From Halorussus limi (lineage in GTDB: Archaea > Halobacteriota > Halobacteria > Halobacteriales > Haladaptataceae): a DNA stretch of 64,000 bases. The DNA lies in the NCBI RefSeq assembly GCF_023238205.1, contig NZ_CP096659.1, forward strand, positions 868,001 to 932,000. Reading direction: 5' to 3'. A program made the position numbers and the translations under genes. The stretch's first letter is position 1. The number at the start of each line of letters is the position of its first letter. Below the pieces are notes generated by a model. It was given only the letters and a program-made list of their open reading frames with translations. It made no database searches and was not told the DNA's origin. This document shows positions 17,008 to 24,885 of the stretch, in pieces.

Positions 17008-18188
17008 TGCCAGAAGTGTACAATCCGCAACTCGGCCGCAAGCAGAGCTACCCCTACGAGCATCGCCAGCAGGAACGCGACTGGCACTGGGGGATGGTCA
17101 TCAACACGAATCGGTGCATCAACTGCAACACCTGCTCGTTCGCCTGCAAGTCCACGTGGACCAGCGGGAAGGGCGAGGAGTACATGTGGTGGATGAACGT
17201 CGAGACCGAACCCTACGGGGGCTACCCGATGGGGTGGGACATGCGCCTGCTCGACGACCTCGGTGCCGAGGAGACCATCTTCGAGGCCGCCGAGCAGGGC
17301 GAGAAGGTCAAGGGGTACGTCGCCCAGAAGGAGGAGTGGGAGTATCCCGCCTTGGGCGACGACTCGGTTCACGGCGAGTATCCCGAGGACGAGGTGGTCG
17401 AGTCCGACCCCGAGAAAGGCAAGTACCACGACATCTGGCAGTTCTACCTGCCGCGCCTCTGCAACCACTGTAAGAACCCGGCCTGCCTCGCCGCGTGCCC
17501 CCGGAAGGCCATCTACAAGCGCTCGGAGGACGGCATCGTCCTGCTCGACCAGGAGCGCTGTCGGGGGTACCGCAAGTGCGTGAAGGCGTGTCCCTACCAC
17601 AAGCCGATGTACAACCCCGAGACCGGCGTCTCCGAGAAGCCGGTCGGCTGTTTCCCCCGCATCGAGGAGGGCAACGTCCCCCGGTGCGTGAGCAGTTGCA
17701 TCGGGAAGACGCGACTCCACGGCAACATCAACCGCGGGCCGAAGGCGGGCCACCCCAACGGGAAGAAGTCGGCGGCGAAGGGCCGCAGTCCCATCAACTA
17801 CCTCGCCAAGTCCGACGAGAAGGTCGCGCTCCCGCTCTACCCGCAGTTCGGCACCCGGCCGCAGGTGTTCTACATGCCGCCGTACCACGTGCCGCCGGAG
17901 TTCCTGACCCAGATGTTCACGCCGAACACCGAGCAGAAGCGCAACGACTGGCCCGGCAGCACCTACGAGGAGTCGGTCAAAATCATCCAGCAGCGCGTCC
18001 GAAATCCGAGCCACCACCTGCTGGGCGTGCTCCAGTTGTTCGGCGCGACGACCCGACTCATCGAGACGTACAACGTCAAGGAGAACCGCGTGAAGGGCTG
18101 GGACCGCAAAGGAAAGAAAGTCGTGGACATGCCCATCGAGGAGGACATCGAGGTCCGCGAGGGCGAGAAGTGGACCAACCAACCGTGA
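17007..18188 (+). CDS. narH: Respiratory nitrate reductase, iron-sulfur subunit
   Basis: Electron-transfer subunit that carries electrons to NarG. The 393-residue protein has four cysteine groups: CINCNTCSFAC near residue 37, CNHCKNPACLAACP, CRGYRKCVKACP and a final CFPRI..RCVSSC. These match NarH, with three [4Fe-4S] clusters and one [3Fe-4S] cluster; in the third group the second ligand position is a Tyr (GYRK) where a Cys would be in a normal ferredoxin motif. It has no signal of its own, so it should ride with NarG through Tat. The ATG overlaps the narG stop. Confidence 0.95.
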   Translation: MPEVYNPQLGRKQSYPYEHRQQERDWHWGMVINTNRCINCNTCSFACKSTWTSGKGEEYMWWMNVETEPYGGYPMGWDMRLLDDLGAEETIFEAAEQGEKVKGYVAQKEEWEYPALGDDSVHGEYPEDEVVESDPEKGKYHDIWQFYLPRLCNHCKNPACLAACPRKAIYKRSEDGIVLLDQERCRGYRKCVKACPYHKPMYNPETGVSEKPVGCFPRIEEGNVPRCVSSCIGKTRLHGNINRGPKAGHPNGKKSAAKGRSPINYLAKSDEKVALPLYPQFGTRPQVFYMPPYHVPPEFLTQMFTPNTEQKRNDWPGSTYEESVKIIQQRVRNPSHHLLGVLQLFGATTRLIETYNVKENRVKGWDRKGKKVVDMPIEEDIEVREGEKWTNQP

Positions 18189-18197
18189 GGTGACAGC

Positions 18198-18992
18198 ATG
18201 GACGACATAACCCCAACGGACGACGCGACTTCAGACGCCGACGCCGGACCGCGAGCGGAGCGCCACGCGGCCCGCGCGGCCCTCTACAGCGCCGCGGCGG
18301 GGGCGTTCTGCTACCCCGACGACGAACTGGTCGCGGACCTGACCCACGCCGAGACCGCCGAGGGCCTCCGGTCGGCCGCCGAGACCCTCGACCTGCAATC
18401 GGAAGTCGAGACCTTCCTCGGGGCGCTCGAATCGACCGACCGCGACGACCTCGAATCGGCGTACAACGGCCTGTTCGGTCTGCCGAGCGACGACGGCACC
18501 TACCCCGTGGTGCCCTACGAGGCCGAGTACACGGTCGGCGACGAGGTGGGCCGCCAGCAGCGCCGCATCGCCACCGTGGTCGGCCTGCTCGAAGCGTTCG
18601 GCGTCGAACCGTCCGACCGGTTCGACGAGCGCCAAGACCACGTGGTCGTGGAACTCGAACTGCTACAGGTCCTCGCGGCGCGACGGGCGGTCGCCCGCGA
18701 GGAGGGAGACGACGACACCGCGGCCAACCTCGAACGCGCCGAGGCGATGGTGCTGGACGAACACCTCGGGGACTTCGTGCCCGCGTTCGCCCACGAGGTC
18801 CGGAAGTCCGCGCCCGACCCTGACGAGACGGGAACCGACGCCGACCCGGGCGAGGAGGACGACCTCGGCGCGGCCGCAGTCTATCGCGCGGCCGCGGACC
18901 TCGCGGAGACCGTCGTCACCCGCGACGTGGCCAATCACCCGGAACCCGATGTGGACTTCGACGGGTCGTCGGAGGTGAGAAGTCGTGGCTGA
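18198..18992 (+). CDS. narJ: Nitrate reductase assembly chaperone, NarJ/TorD family
   Basis: 264-residue acidic helical protein of the TorD/DmsD/NarJ chaperone family, expected to hold NarG in the cytosol until cofactor insertion and Tat export. Visible elements are an N-terminal ARAALYSAAAGAFCYPDDELVADL helix pair, the LFGLPSDDGTYPVVPYEAEYT segment (family E-x-x-Y around the ligand groove) and DERQDHVVVELELLQVLAAR. The C-terminus is extended by an Asp/Glu-rich loop. Its stop overlaps the GTG of the next gene by 8 bp. Confidence 0.88.
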   Translation: MDDITPTDDATSDADAGPRAERHAARAALYSAAAGAFCYPDDELVADLTHAETAEGLRSAAETLDLQSEVETFLGALESTDRDDLESAYNGLFGLPSDDGTYPVVPYEAEYTVGDEVGRQQRRIATVVGLLEAFGVEPSDRFDERQDHVVVELELLQVLAARRAVAREEGDDDTAANLERAEAMVLDEHLGDFVPAFAHEVRKSAPDPDETGTDADPGEEDDLGAAAVYRAAADLAETVVTRDVANHPEPDVDFDGSSEVRSRG

Positions 18993-19992
18993 CCGGGACG
19001 CCGCGCGGCGCGCGACCGTCGTCACGGCGGTGGTCGTGGCTACGCTGGTCGTCGCCCAGACCGCGGTGACCGCCGCGGTCACGAGCGGGACGCAACCGGC
19101 GATGTCGGTCGAGTCGGTGCCCGAGGACCCGACCGCCGCGACGTGGCAGGACGCGCCGACCCGGACCGTTTCGCTGTCGAAACAGCAGATGGCCCCGCCG
19201 TTCGGCGGCGGAAGCACCGACGAGGTGCGGGTCCAGACGGTCCACAACGACACGCACACCGCGTTCAGACTGACGTGGGAGGACCCGACTCGCGACGCCA
19301 ACATCCGCGCGCCGGAGAACTACAGCGACGCCGCCGCGGTGATGCTCCGGACCGGCGACCAGCCGCCCATCACGATGGGCGCGGCGGGCAAGCCCGTGGA
19401 CATCTGGTACTGGCGCGCGAGTTGGCAGTTCGAGAATCACTCGGCGTTCGGCGAGATGTACACCTACCCGCACCCGAACAACGAGACGATGCCGGGGCGG
19501 GCCGCCGGGAATCCGCTCTCGAAGTCCCAGTACGAGCGGTTCGCCCAGAACTACTACGCGAAGGGGTACGGGTCGCTGACACACGCGCCGCGCCAGAACG
19601 TCCGGGCGCGCGCCGAGTACGGAGACGGCGAGTGGTCGGTCGTCTTCACCCGGAAGCACGACACCGAGGGGAAGTTCGACGCGTCGTTCTCCGGGTCGAA
19701 GAAGGTGTATCTGGCGTTCGCGGTCTGGAACGGGAGCGCCGACGAGGTCAACGGCCAGAAGTCGCTCTCGCTCCAGTTCACCCAACTGAACACCCAGAAG
19801 TGGGCGATGTCCGACGCGAGTAGCGGGTCGAGCGACTCGGGAAGCGGACAGTCGGCCGGCGAGTCCTCCGGGACCAGTTCGGGCCAGAGCGACGGGCCGT
19901 GGATAGTCCGGTCGGTCGGCAACTGGGTCGGCGGACTCGTGGTGACGACCCTGCTGACGTGGACCGTCGTCTACTGGAGGGCCAGAGAATGA
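18985..19992 (+). CDS. Heme b-binding subunit of nitrate reductase-like complex (ethylbenzene dehydrogenase gamma-like)
   Basis: 335-residue exported protein with an N-terminal hydrophobic signal (about 8-32) and a C-terminal helix (about 310-330, GGLVVTTLLTWTVVYW) that would anchor it outside the membrane. The soluble domain resembles the EB_dh/DMSO-reductase-gamma heme b domain: VHNDTHTAFRLTWEDPTRD, then VDIWYWRASWQ, with Met and Lys/His candidates for axial ligands. It would pass electrons to NarH in place of NarI. A Ser/Gly-rich linker precedes the anchor. The GTG start at 18985 overlaps narJ. No NarI, Rieske or cytochrome b gene lies nearby. Confidence 0.75.
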   Translation: MADRDAARRATVVTAVVVATLVVAQTAVTAAVTSGTQPAMSVESVPEDPTAATWQDAPTRTVSLSKQQMAPPFGGGSTDEVRVQTVHNDTHTAFRLTWEDPTRDANIRAPENYSDAAAVMLRTGDQPPITMGAAGKPVDIWYWRASWQFENHSAFGEMYTYPHPNNETMPGRAAGNPLSKSQYERFAQNYYAKGYGSLTHAPRQNVRARAEYGDGEWSVVFTRKHDTEGKFDASFSGSKKVYLAFAVWNGSADEVNGQKSLSLQFTQLNTQKWAMSDASSGSSDSGSGQSAGESSGTSSGQSDGPWIVRSVGNWVGGLVVTTLLTWTVVYWRARE

Positions 19993-20945
19993 GCGAGCAG
20001 TACAAAAACCGGAGCGCCCGCGCTCGGTCGCCGACCCGCGACGGCGGCGACGAGACCGACCTCCGGAGACTGCTCGACTCGCCCGACGAGTACGAGCGAC
20101 GAGACGCCGCGCTCGCGCTGGTTGACGCGGCCGAATCCGCGGGAATCGACGACGAAACCGCGAGCGCGCTCGCCGACCGCCTCGCCGAGGGCGACAGCGA
20201 GGACGTGCGACAGTTCGCGGTCGAAGCGCTGGGCGTGGCCGGCCCCGACGCGCCGGCCGACGCCGTGACCGCCATACGAGACGCGCTCGACGCGGACGAC
20301 GACGAGTGGGTTCGGGCGGAGGCCGTGGTCGCGCTCTCGCGGGTCGCGCCCCGCGCCGACGAACTGGCCGCCGCGCTCGAAGACGACAGCGGGTGGGTCC
20401 GCCGGAACGCGGTCATCGCGCTCGGCAAGACCGAGCGCGCGACCTTCGGCGACCTGACCGACCGCATCAAGAACGACCCCCATCCCGCGGTCCGGGAGTA
20501 CGCCGCGCGCTACCTCGGCGAGTGCGCCGAGAGGGCGGACGCAGACGCCGAGGACGCGCCCGGCGGAGACGAGTCGGTGAGCGAAGCGGTCCGCCTGCTG
20601 GCGGCAGTGCTGGCCCGCGACCCCGAGGCGTTCGTCCGGGCGAAGGCCGCCGAGTCGCTCGGCGGTCTCGCCACCGACCGGGCCGAGCGAGCGCTCGAAA
20701 CACACGGCGTCACCGACCGGAGCGACGACGTGAAGCGGACCGCCAAGCGCGCGCTGGCCGCGGCCCGCGGCGTGGACCCCGACCAGTTGGACGTGGAGAT
20801 AGACGACGGGCCGCCCGGCGGCGGGCCGCAAGCGCCCGGCGAGACGCCGGGCGGGCCTGGACCGACCGGCGGTCCCGAGAACAGACCGACGGGCGGCCCC
20901 GGCGGACGACCCGGAGGACCCCCGAACGACCCGACCGAGAGGTGA
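19989..20945 (+). CDS. HEAT-repeat protein of the nar operon
   Basis: 318-residue acidic protein made of about five HEAT/PBS-lyase-like helical repeats (YERRDAALALVDAAES, EDVRQFAVEALGVAGP, EWVRAEAVVALSRVAP, GWVRRNAVIALGKTE, HPAVREYAARYLGECA, AFVRAKAAESLGGLA). A disordered Gly/Pro tail (GGPGPTGGPENRP and similar) follows. There are no membrane or export signals, so it is cytosolic. The ATG overlaps the previous stop (ATGA). HEAT proteins usually act as scaffolds; here the likely partners are NarGH or the assembly factors NarJ and Mrp. It is not a standard nar gene outside haloarchaea. Confidence 0.8.
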   Translation: MSEQYKNRSARARSPTRDGGDETDLRRLLDSPDEYERRDAALALVDAAESAGIDDETASALADRLAEGDSEDVRQFAVEALGVAGPDAPADAVTAIRDALDADDDEWVRAEAVVALSRVAPRADELAAALEDDSGWVRRNAVIALGKTERATFGDLTDRIKNDPHPAVREYAARYLGECAERADADAEDAPGGDESVSEAVRLLAAVLARDPEAFVRAKAAESLGGLATDRAERALETHGVTDRSDDVKRTAKRALAAARGVDPDQLDVEIDDGPPGGGPQAPGETPGGPGPTGGPENRPTGGPGGRPGGPPNDPTER

Positions 20946-20950
20946 CAACG

Positions 20951-21529
20951 ATGTCCGAGACCGACTCCGAAAACGAAGCGGTACAGAACGAATCAGTAGG
21001 CGTCTCCATCCCCGACGAACACGTCGGCGCGTTCGTCGCGGAGGTGTTCGAGGACGTGGAGTCCGACACGACGTGGGACCGAATCGTCTCGGCGCTGGTC
21101 GCCGACGACGCCCGCGAGGAGTGGGATGCCCTCGCGCCGAGCGAGCAGGTCGCGGCGGTCCTCTCGGCCGCCGCCGACTACGACGAGCGCGCGGTCGAGC
21201 GACTCGCCGGGATTCCGACGGACCGCGGCAAGCCCACCCCGGAAATTCGCGACGACTACGACGAGGCGATGCGGTGTCGCCGGAACGCCGACCGGTTCCG
21301 CGACGGCGTGGCCGCGGCCTACGACGAGGGAGTGGTCGGCGACGACGAACTGGTGGCCGCGGTCGAGGAGGGCGAGTTCGACACCGGCGTCATCGCCGAA
21401 CGCGAGGACGAACTCGACCGGGTCGCCAACGCCTTCGACTTCGAGTATCGACCCTACGGCGGGACGCTGATGCACGAGGAGGACGGCGAGGACGACGAGA
21501 ACCCGATGGACGACTTCGAGGCGTGGTAA
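20951..21529 (+). CDS. Conserved protein of the nar operon, unknown function
   Basis: 192-residue very acidic protein, not recognised. It starts at the ATG 5 bp after the HEAT gene stop and ends 1 nt before the Mrp fusion. Mainly helical composition, with only one Cys (RCRRNADRF) and no membrane segment. Segments worth noting are TTWDRIVSALVADDAREEWDAL and YDEAMRCRRNADRFRDGVAAAY, the latter ending in a helix that could bind an exported partner. Tight packing between NarJ/HEAT and a Fe-S carrier suggests an assembly or maturation role. That is inference from position only. Confidence 0.7.
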   Translation: MSETDSENEAVQNESVGVSIPDEHVGAFVAEVFEDVESDTTWDRIVSALVADDAREEWDALAPSEQVAAVLSAAADYDERAVERLAGIPTDRGKPTPEIRDDYDEAMRCRRNADRFRDGVAAAYDEGVVGDDELVAAVEEGEFDTGVIAEREDELDRVANAFDFEYRPYGGTLMHEEDGEDDENPMDDFEAW

Positions 21530-21530
21530 C

Positions 21531-22895
21531 ATGACCGACGACACAGACGAGATTACGGCCCGAGTCGAGGAGGCGATAGCGAGCGTCGAGGACCCCGACT
21601 TCGGCGCGAGCGCGCTCGACGCCGGACTCGTGACCGGCGTGGAAGTCGCGGACGGCGCGGCGACGATTTCGGTGGACCTCGCGGGCGCCGACCCCGAGGC
21701 CGCCGAGGAGGTCACGGAGGCGCTCCGGCGCGAGGCGTTCGAGGTCGCCGGAATCGAGAAGGTCCGCGTCGAGAGCGAGACGCCCGACGGTGGCGGCACC
21801 CACGCCGGCAGCGCGGAGGGTGGCGGTGACGCACACGGCGACACACACGATGCCGGCGGCGCGCACGGCGGCCTCTCGCTCCCGGAAATCGACCACGTAA
21901 TCGCGGTCGGGAGCGCGAAGGGCGGGGTCGGCAAGACCACCGTGGCGACCCACCTCGCCCGCGCGCTGGCCGACGACTACGACGTCGGCCTGTTCGACGC
22001 CGACATCCACGGGCCGAACGTGCCCGAGATGGTCGGCGTCGAGGGACCGGTCGAGGCCACCGACGACGGGCGGGCCGCGCCCGCCGAGGTCGGCGGAATG
22101 GAGGTCATGAGCGTCGGCCTGATAGCCAACGACGCGCCGCTGGCGTGGCGGGGCGCGATGGCCCACGACGCGCTGACCGAACTGCTCGAAGACACCGAGT
22201 GGTCCGACCGGGACGTGCTGGTCGTTGACCTGCCGCCGGGGACCGGTGACGTGGTGCTGACGATGCTTCAGGAGGTGCCGGTCACGGGGTCGGTGCTGGT
22301 GACGACGCCGTTCCCGACGAGTCTCTCGGACACCGGCCGGAGCGCCGCGCTACTGGAGGAGAACGGCGTCCCGGTCGTGGGTGCGGCGGTGAACATGCAC
22401 GGGTTCGTCTGCGAGAACTGCGGCCACGACCACGACCTCTACGGCGAGAGCGACCCCGAGGAGGAGTTGGGCGTCGATGTGCTGGCCGAACTCCCGTTCG
22501 ACCGCGGGTTGCAGAACCCCGGCGAATCCGGCGAGGGCGAGCGTTCGGACGCCGAGCGGCCCGACGCCGCGACTCCCGACCCCGTCGCAGACCTCGCGGA
22601 GTCGGTCGGCGAGTTCGTGGAGAGCGACGACGCCGGGCCGGTGTCGGTCCCCGACTCGGCGCTCGACGTTCGGGGACTCCCGCCCCGCATCCGCCACGAG
22701 CAGGTCGGCGAGGAGTTCGCGGCGTTGGACCCCGGCGAGGAGTTCTACGTCGTGAACGACCACGACCCCTCGCCGCTGGCCCAGATGCTCGCCGGGGAGT
22801 TCGCCGAGGAGTCGGCCGACGAGGCGTTCGAGACCTGCGAGGTCCACCGCCGCGCGCCGGACGAGTGGGTGCTGGAACTCCAGCGAGCGGTCTGA
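21531..22895 (+). CDS. Mrp/ApbC-type Fe-S carrier ATPase fused to MIP18-like and DUF2249 domains
   Basis: 454-residue cytosolic protein with three parts. Residues about 5-85 are a MIP18/DUF59-type domain (ASVEDPDFGASALDAG). Residues about 120-340 are a Mrp/Nbp35 P-loop ATPase with deviant Walker A SAKGGVGKTT, DADIHGPNVPEM, VVDLPPGTGDVVLTML and the CENCGHDH cluster-binding CxxC. Residues about 375-454 are a full DUF2249 domain (LDVRGLPPRIRHEQ, VNDHDPSPLAQML). A His/Gly/Asp linker (GGDAHGDTHDAGGAHGG) follows the first part and may bind metal. As last gene of the nar operon it probably delivers [4Fe-4S] clusters to NarGH. The DUF2249 fusion is the best functional hint for that family in this window. 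Confidence 0.88.
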   Translation: MTDDTDEITARVEEAIASVEDPDFGASALDAGLVTGVEVADGAATISVDLAGADPEAAEEVTEALRREAFEVAGIEKVRVESETPDGGGTHAGSAEGGGDAHGDTHDAGGAHGGLSLPEIDHVIAVGSAKGGVGKTTVATHLARALADDYDVGLFDADIHGPNVPEMVGVEGPVEATDDGRAAPAEVGGMEVMSVGLIANDAPLAWRGAMAHDALTELLEDTEWSDRDVLVVDLPPGTGDVVLTMLQEVPVTGSVLVTTPFPTSLSDTGRSAALLEENGVPVVGAAVNMHGFVCENCGHDHDLYGESDPEEELGVDVLAELPFDRGLQNPGESGEGERSDAERPDAATPDPVADLAESVGEFVESDDAGPVSVPDSALDVRGLPPRIRHEQVGEEFAALDPGEEFYVVNDHDPSPLAQMLAGEFAEESADEAFETCEVHRRAPDEWVLELQRAV

Positions 22896-22904
22896 GAGCA
22901 TCGA

Positions 22905-22925
22905 ACGGAAAAGAACTCGTTCCGT
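22905..22925. terminator. Possible bidirectional terminator hairpin
   Basis: ACGGAA / TTCCGT inverted repeat with a 9-nt loop, in the 39 bp between two convergent stops (Mrp fusion and DUF457 gene). Confidence 0.35.
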
Positions 22926-22934
22926 CGTCCGCTC

Positions 22935-23489
22935 TTACGAGGCCGTCGAAGCGCCGCGACCCACGCTGGGTTTCTGCCAGTAGTAGAAGGCCACGTTGAG
23001 CAGGACGCCGAGCGCGAGCAGGCCCCAGTTGAACCACGTGGCGTTGTACCAGACGAGGTCGATGCCGATGGACTGCTGGTAGAGTGGCCAGAGCGGTTCG
23101 ATGGCCTCGGCGATGTCCGGGGCCGAGAGCATGTCGGCGAAGATGTGCGAGAGGCCGGCGACCCACACCATCACGAACCCGAGCGAGAGCGCGCTCCGCT
23201 CGGCCGGTTCGGAGAACCACTCCGAGTCGTCCAGCCACGTCTTCAGTATCCAGCCGACGAGCGGCCCGATTATCGCCGCCAAGATGGTGACGACCAGTAC
23301 GGTGTGGAAGACGCCGTGGTGTTTGATGGTCGGGAACCAGTTCGAGAGGACGAGGTCCACGTCGGGTAACATCCCGAACCAGAAACCGACCGCGACGAAC
23401 GTCGCGGCGGTCTTGCGCCTGTCGATGACGAACCACGCGGGTGCGAGCCATACGAGCGCCATACCGAGGTGCCCGGCTACGTCGACCAT
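22935..23489 (-). CDS. Membrane-bound metal-dependent hydrolase-like protein (DUF457/YdjM family)
   Basis: 184-residue integral membrane protein with about 5 helices. Family landmarks are an early GHLGMALV His, a PDVDLVLSN acidic turn, KHHGVFHTVLV and LSHIFADMLS, the His/Asp set of the YdjM/DUF457 family. Members are often annotated as LexA-regulated hydrolases, but the activity is unproven. It is monocistronic and convergent with the nar operon. No regulon palindrome precedes it. Confidence 0.82.
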   Translation of the reverse strand: MVDVAGHLGMALVWLAPAWFVIDRRKTAATFVAVGFWFGMLPDVDLVLSNWFPTIKHHGVFHTVLVVTILAAIIGPLVGWILKTWLDDSEWFSEPAERSALSLGFVMVWVAGLSHIFADMLSAPDIAEAIEPLWPLYQQSIGIDLVWYNATWFNWGLLALGVLLNVAFYYWQKPSVGRGASTAS

Positions 23490-23650
23490 ACCTGATTTTC
23501 AATACGTACGCCAAAACACTTGATGGCGGATTCGGCGACGCCGACCGTCGAGAAGGCGCGCGGGCGGTGATTCGACCGAGTGTGCGCCGTTCGACCACCG
23601 CGTCCGTGACTCGAAACGACGCCCGGCGACCACGCGGACGACCCGACTCG

Positions 23651-24244
23651 TCAGAACGGGAGCGACGAACTGTCGGCGTCGTCGGCAGGCCCGCGACTCC
23701 GCTCGCCGCTCTCTCGGGAGCGTTCGGGACTCTCGACAGTTCCGTCGTCGTCGAGTCGCCGTTCCATGTTCCGCAACTTCTCGTTGATGTCCGTGCTCTC
23801 GTGGTGTATCGGCGCGACGGCCACCGAGACGCGGTCGAAGCCGTGGCGGTCGCTCAGGCCGTTCCACGCGCGGAACGCCCCGACCGTGAGGGTGTCGCTC
23901 TGGGGACAGAACTCGGTGGTCGGCGTGAACTCCGCGAGCAATACGTCCTCGTCGGCGCCGTCGCCGTCCGGCGCGCGGGCGTACCGCCACCCGGCGTCGG
24001 GGTGTCGGGAGTCGAGGTTGAGTCGCGCGAGGTTGTACCCGAAGGTAGCGTCGTAGACTCCCCGCTCCTCGAAGATGTCGCGGGTGAGGCGGTGGAACGC
24101 GCAGTGTTCCTCGCCGGTCAGCACGTCGGCACCCCGGAGGAACTGACCGGGGTCGGGCAGGTGGTCCGGTCGGAACTCGTCGTACTCGTCGAACGTCTCC
24201 TCGTCGGCGTCGTCGCCGGCGAACGGTCGCGGGATTCCGGGCAT
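23651..24244 (-). CDS. Conserved haloarchaeal protein with CPQS motif (possibly DUF7998), MIP18-like
   Basis: 197-residue soluble protein of a haloarchaeal family. I recall the label DUF7998 but cannot verify it. Conserved-looking blocks are TGEEHCAFHRLTRDIFEE, FGYNLARLNLDSRHP, EFTPTTEFCPQSDTLTVG and VSVAVAPIHHES. The TPTT-x-FCPQ-x-x-TL block followed by a V-x-V-x-VAP strand resembles the T-x-x-CP motif of MIP18/SufT/PaaD Fe-S proteins, an inference from pattern only. The C-terminal 35 residues are charged and disordered. The ATG at 24244 has a perfect 16-bp palindrome centred 44.5 nt upstream, shared divergently with halocyanin, which puts it in the denitrification regulon. Confidence 0.72.
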   Translation of the reverse strand: MPGIPRPFAGDDADEETFDEYDEFRPDHLPDPGQFLRGADVLTGEEHCAFHRLTRDIFEERGVYDATFGYNLARLNLDSRHPDAGWRYARAPDGDGADEDVLLAEFTPTTEFCPQSDTLTVGAFRAWNGLSDRHGFDRVSVAVAPIHHESTDINEKLRNMERRLDDDGTVESPERSRESGERSRGPADDADSSSLPF

Positions 24245-24282
24245 GTGCGTATCTACCGCCGAGCGGCGGGTATCCGTGACCC

Positions 24283-24294
24283 CGAACGCGTTCG
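24283..24294. promoter_or_regulatory. CGAAC-N2-GTTCG palindrome, divergent halocyanin / CPQS protein
   Basis: CGAACGCGTTCG within a perfect 16-bp palindrome (24281-24296, CCCGAACGCGTTCGGG). The centre is 44.5 nt before the ATG at 24244 and 75.5 nt before the halocyanin ATG at 24364. Halocyanin also has a TATA-like TTTATG (24333-24338) about 28 nt before its start. Confidence 0.75.
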
Positions 24295-24363
24295 GGTGCC
24301 GTTTTCACCGACTGGGAATCAGGGCCACCGCCATTTATGTAGCCCTCGAAGGTGGAAACGAAG

Positions 24364-24876
24364 ATGAATCGAGATACTCTCGACCGACGGACGATGCTGA
24401 AGACGATGGCCGCAGGCGCAGCGACCGCGACGATTGCCGGCTGTTCGAGCGGCGGTGGCGGCGACGGCGGGTCGGGCGACTCCGGCGGCGACGGCGGTGA
24501 CTCGGGAAGCGGCGGCTCCGGGAGCAGTTCGGTCAGTTTCGACGGGTGGTTCGACAACACCAGCAACTACGACGGCGTGGTCGACAAGACCGGGAGCAGC
24601 GAGGTGACGGTGAAGGTCGGCGCGAAGGGCAACGGCGGCAACTACGCCTTCGGTCCGGCCGCGGTCAAGGTGTCGAAGGGGACGAAGGTCGTCTGGGGGT
24701 GGACCGGCAAGGGGGCGCTCCACAACGTCGTCGCCGACAACGGCGACTTCGAGAGCAAGCAGAAACAGGAGGCGGGATACACCTTCTCCCACACGTTCGA
24801 CAGCGCCGGGAAGCACAAGTACTACTGCACGCCCCACAAGGCGATGGGCATGAAGGGCGCAATCGTCGTGGAGTAA
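24364..24876 (+). CDS. Halocyanin (type 1 blue copper protein)
   Basis: Small membrane-attached electron carrier, 170 residues. The signal has a Tat-like RR (LDRRTMLKTMAAG) and lipobox (IAGC), so it should be a lipoprotein. A Gly/Ser/Asp linker (about residues 27-55) leads to one cupredoxin domain with ligands His (ALHNVVAD), Cys and His (YYCTPH) and Met (MGMKG). The ATG at 24364 is preferred to the GTG at 24352: a GGTGG lies 8 nt before it and a TATA-like box about 28 nt before it. It is the likely electron donor to NirK and perhaps the nitrate reductase, and shares a palindrome with its divergent neighbour. Confidence 0.93.
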   Translation: MNRDTLDRRTMLKTMAAGAATATIAGCSSGGGGDGGSGDSGGDGGDSGSGGSGSSSVSFDGWFDNTSNYDGVVDKTGSSEVTVKVGAKGNGGNYAFGPAAVKVSKGTKVVWGWTGKGALHNVVADNGDFESKQKQEAGYTFSHTFDSAGKHKYYCTPHKAMGMKGAIVVE

Positions 24877-24885
24877 CTCCCCGCC

